A stretch of DNA of 64,000 nt from Pseudorhodoferax sp. Leaf267 (GTDB lineage Bacteria > Pseudomonadota > Gammaproteobacteria > Burkholderiales > Burkholderiaceae_C). The notes under the pieces are model-generated. The model searched no databases. It was given only the letters and a program-made list of their open reading frames with translations, and had not been told where the DNA came from. The translations under genes were made by a program, and so were the position numbers. Where the stretch lies: NCBI RefSeq assembly GCF_001422405.1, contig NZ_LMMV01000026.1:66166-130165 (forward strand), given 5' to 3'. Of the stretch, positions 62,085 to 64,000 are shown piece by piece (the stretch's first letter is position 1; every line of letters starts with the position of its first letter).

Positions 62085-63419
62085 GTGGAAATTCTTGTTC
62101 TCCTGGCCTTGGTCCTGATCAATGGCATGTTCGCGATGTCGGAGATCGCACTGGTCACTGCGCGCCGCGCGCGATTGCAAAAGCTCGTGGACGAAGGCGA
62201 TGCGGCGGCCGCGGCCGCCATCAAGCTCGGCGAAGACCCGACGCGCTTTTTGTCCACGATCCAGATCGGCATCACCTCCATCGGCGTGCTGAACGGCATC
62301 GTCGGCGAGGCCGCACTGGCCCAGCCGCTGGCCGCCTGGCTGACCGAGCTGGGCGTGCCCGCGCCCTACAGCGGCTATGGCGCGACCGGCCTGGTGGTCG
62401 TGCTGATCACCTACGTCTCCATCGTCGCGGGCGAGCTCGTGCCCAAGCGCCTGGGCCAGACGCACCCGGAAACCCTGGCGCGCCTGATCGCCCGGCCGAT
62501 CGATTTGCTGGCCACGGCCACCAAGCCCTTCGTGCGGCTGCTGACCATCTCCACCCAGGGCCTGCTGCGCATGCTGGGCGTGAAGGACGGCAACCCCAAC
62601 CCCGTGACGGCCGAGGAGATCCACGCCATGCTGGCCGAGGGCACGACGGCCGGCGTCATCGAGTCGCACGAGCACGACATGGTGCGCAACGTGTTCCGGC
62701 TCGACGACCGGCAGATCGTGTCGCTGATGGTGCCGCGCAGCGACGTCGTCACGCTGGACGTGAACCTGCCGTTCGAGGAGAACCTGGCGCGCATCGAGGC
62801 CAGCGACCATGCGCGCTTCCCGGTGGTGCGCGGCGGGCTGGACGACGTCGTGGGCATCCTCAACGCGCGCCAGTGGCTGTCGCGCGCGCTGCGCGACGGC
62901 AACCGCGACCTGGGCCTGCAGGCCATGCAGGAGCCGCTGTACGTGCCCGAGACGCTGACCGGCATGGAGCTGCTGGACAACTTCCGCTCCACCGACATGC
63001 ACATGGCCTTCGTGATCGACGAGTACGGCGAGGTGCAGGGCATCGTCACGCTGCAGGACCTGATCGAGGCCATCACCGGCGAGTTCCAGCCGCGCGACCC
63101 GCAAACGTCCTGGGCCGTGCAGCGCGAGGACGGCAGCTGGCTGCTGGACGGCCACATTCCCGTGCCGGAGCTGAAGGACCGGCTGAACCTGGCCGCCGTG
63201 CCCGAGGAGGAGCGCGGCCGCTACCACACGCTGTCGGGCATGCTGATGCTGCTGTCGGGCCGGCTGCCCAAGGTGGCCGACACCGCCGAGTGGGAAGGCT
63301 GGCGCCTGGAGATCGTCGACATGGACGGCAAGACCATCGACAAGGTGCTGGCCATGCGGCTGGAGGTGGGCACCGGCCCGGCCGTCGAGGCCGCGGCCGA
63401 GCCCGAGGCGCGCGCCTGA
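62085..63419 (+). CDS. CNNM/CBS-domain hemolysin-family membrane protein
   Basis: A 444-residue inner-membrane protein. The N-terminal CNNM (DUF21) transmembrane domain (about 1-180) opens EILVLLALVLINGMFAMSEIALV. A CBS-domain pair (about 215-335: MVPRSDVVTLDVN; MAFVIDEYGEVQGIVTLQD) and a C-terminal CorC/HlyC domain (about 345-435) follow. Such proteins are linked to magnesium or cobalt efflux; hemolysin is a legacy name. The GTG start is the only one that keeps the first helix. Its stop overlaps the next ATG by one base. Confidence 0.92.
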   Translation: MEILVLLALVLINGMFAMSEIALVTARRARLQKLVDEGDAAAAAAIKLGEDPTRFLSTIQIGITSIGVLNGIVGEAALAQPLAAWLTELGVPAPYSGYGATGLVVVLITYVSIVAGELVPKRLGQTHPETLARLIARPIDLLATATKPFVRLLTISTQGLLRMLGVKDGNPNPVTAEEIHAMLAEGTTAGVIESHEHDMVRNVFRLDDRQIVSLMVPRSDVVTLDVNLPFEENLARIEASDHARFPVVRGGLDDVVGILNARQWLSRALRDGNRDLGLQAMQEPLYVPETLTGMELLDNFRSTDMHMAFVIDEYGEVQGIVTLQDLIEAITGEFQPRDPQTSWAVQREDGSWLLDGHIPVPELKDRLNLAAVPEEERGRYHTLSGMLMLLSGRLPKVADTAEWEGWRLEIVDMDGKTIDKVLAMRLEVGTGPAVEAAAEPEARA

Positions 63420-63889
63420 TGCTCCATGCCTTCGTGCTGGCCGGCGCGCTGGCGCTGACCGCCTGCGTGGACGGCTACCCGACCGAGGACGCGCCGTTGC
63501 TGGACGAGTCGGCCATGAGCGTGGCCCAGCTGCTGGCCACGCTGAACGGCGTGGGCGGCCGGCCGCATCTTGCGGCGCACTATCGCTACGCGATGGCCGG
63601 CGACTGCGTGCTGCAGGTCACGGCCGGCCGGCGCGGCGCCGAGGCGACGGCGCAGCTGCCGCTGGCCGGGGCCGAGGTGCAGATCCGCACGGCCGACGGC
63701 GAGGAGGACTGGCAGGTGCTGCTGCGCCCGGCCGGCGCGGCGGATGCGGCGCCCGTGCCGATGCTGCAGGGCGGCAAATGGGCCGAGGCGGTGCAGGCGC
63801 GCTCGCTGGTGCAGCAGTTGCAGCGGCGCTGCGCGGCTGCCCAGGCGCTCGCCGGCCTCAGAAGTCCATCAGGCTCAGGCCCACACTGA
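63419..63889 (+). CDS. Putative lipoprotein, 156 residues
   Basis: A lipoprotein signal (MLHAFVLAGALALTAC, lipobox LTAC with Cys 16) precedes a ~140-residue domain of no recognised family, with two further Cys (GDCVLQV; RRCAAAQ) that could pair. It starts in a TGATG overlap with the CBS protein gene, so the two are coupled. The last 32 bases overlap the 3' end of the convergent phospholipase gene. Confidence 0.72.
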   Translation: MLHAFVLAGALALTACVDGYPTEDAPLLDESAMSVAQLLATLNGVGGRPHLAAHYRYAMAGDCVLQVTAGRRGAEATAQLPLAGAEVQIRTADGEEDWQVLLRPAGAADAAPVPMLQGGKWAEAVQARSLVQQLQRRCAAAQALAGLRSPSGSGPH

Positions 63890-64000
63890 AGACGGTCTTG
63901 CGCACGTTGTAGTCGATCAGGCTGTCGCCGTAGCCGTGGAAGATCTGCGTGTGCAGGCGCAGCCCGCTGCGCAGCCAGCCCTCGCCCTGCGGCCCCAGGG
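63858..64000 (-). CDS. pldA: Phospholipase A1 (OMPLA-like), 3' end only
   Basis: Only the last 47 codons lie in the window. The translated tail reads LRLHTQIFHGYGDSLIDYN, then VRKTVFSVGLSLMDF and stop. The GYG-x-SLIDYN segment and the aromatic C-terminal residue match the final beta strands of outer-membrane phospholipase A, where the terminal Phe is the assembly signal. The catalytic Ser/His region is outside the window. The gene runs off the right edge. Confidence 0.8.
   Translation of the reverse strand, partial: LGPQGEGWLRSGLRLHTQIFHGYGDSLIDYNVRKTVFSVGLSLMDF

Overview
This is high-GC DNA that is almost fully coding, with many 1-8 bp gene overlaps. It looks chromosomal and comes from a betaproteobacterium of the order Burkholderiales, most likely family Comamonadaceae. 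The evidence is five orphan Bug/TctC solute receptors, the lptA-lptB-rpoN block, a monofunctional birA, a topoisomerase III with a C-terminal SWIB domain, and a phcBSRQ-type quorum-sensing operon. I found no tRNA, rRNA, CRISPR array, insertion sequence or phage gene. No gene-free stretch exceeds 300 bases; the longest is the 275-base divergent promoter region at 44137-44411.

Layout. 1-6015: a two-component pair (regulator cut by the window edge), a lipoprotein alpha/beta hydrolase, a LysR regulator with a Bug receptor, and a glutathione transferase that ends a leftward SET-birA-SPOR-GST operon (5347-7940). 8021-12516: a thioredoxin-like protein coupled to topB, a clear terminator, and a second Bug receptor. 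12599-18119: a LysR gene, a DUF2214 membrane protein, a triple PsiF-repeat protein, and a CatR-like LysR divergent from a Bug/alcohol dehydrogenase/small-protein operon with a textbook ATAC-N7-GTAT site. 18153-27083: housekeeping genes (argS, an FtsN-like SPOR protein, a DsbA-like oxidoreductase, lptA, lptB, rpoN, an RlmL-type methyltransferase, a PIN protein, a SEC-C protein).

27131-32120 encodes a PhcB-like methyltransferase, a PhcS-like membrane kinase, a PhcR-like receiver-kinase hybrid and a PhcQ-like receiver protein. In Ralstonia/Cupriavidus this set makes and senses 3-hydroxy fatty acid methyl esters. 32185-43191 carries two more Bug receptors, a GntR regulator with paired palindromic operators in front of a fumarase/aspartase-superfamily lyase, an acetyltransferase, a PEP-mutase-like enzyme, a histidine phosphatase, a beta-oxidation pair, a GMC oxidoreductase and an acyltransferase.

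44412-59647 is the most interesting accessory block: 14 co-directional genes. They encode a class II aldolase-like protein, a complete peptide-type ABC importer, a 2-hydroxyacid dehydrogenase, a class III aminotransferase, two acetylpolyamine-amidohydrolase/HDAC-like enzymes, an EamA transporter, a GntR/FCD regulator, an SDR, an aminoglycoside/hydroxylysine-kinase-like phosphotransferase and an AGXT2L-like PLP enzyme. I infer a catabolic route: import an N-acylated amine or amino alcohol, deacylate it, then either transaminate it or phosphorylate it and eliminate phosphate. The substrate cannot be read from sequence. 59651-64000 returns to general genes: dbpA, small unknown proteins, a CNNM/CBS membrane protein, a lipoprotein, and the 3' end of a phospholipase A1 gene.
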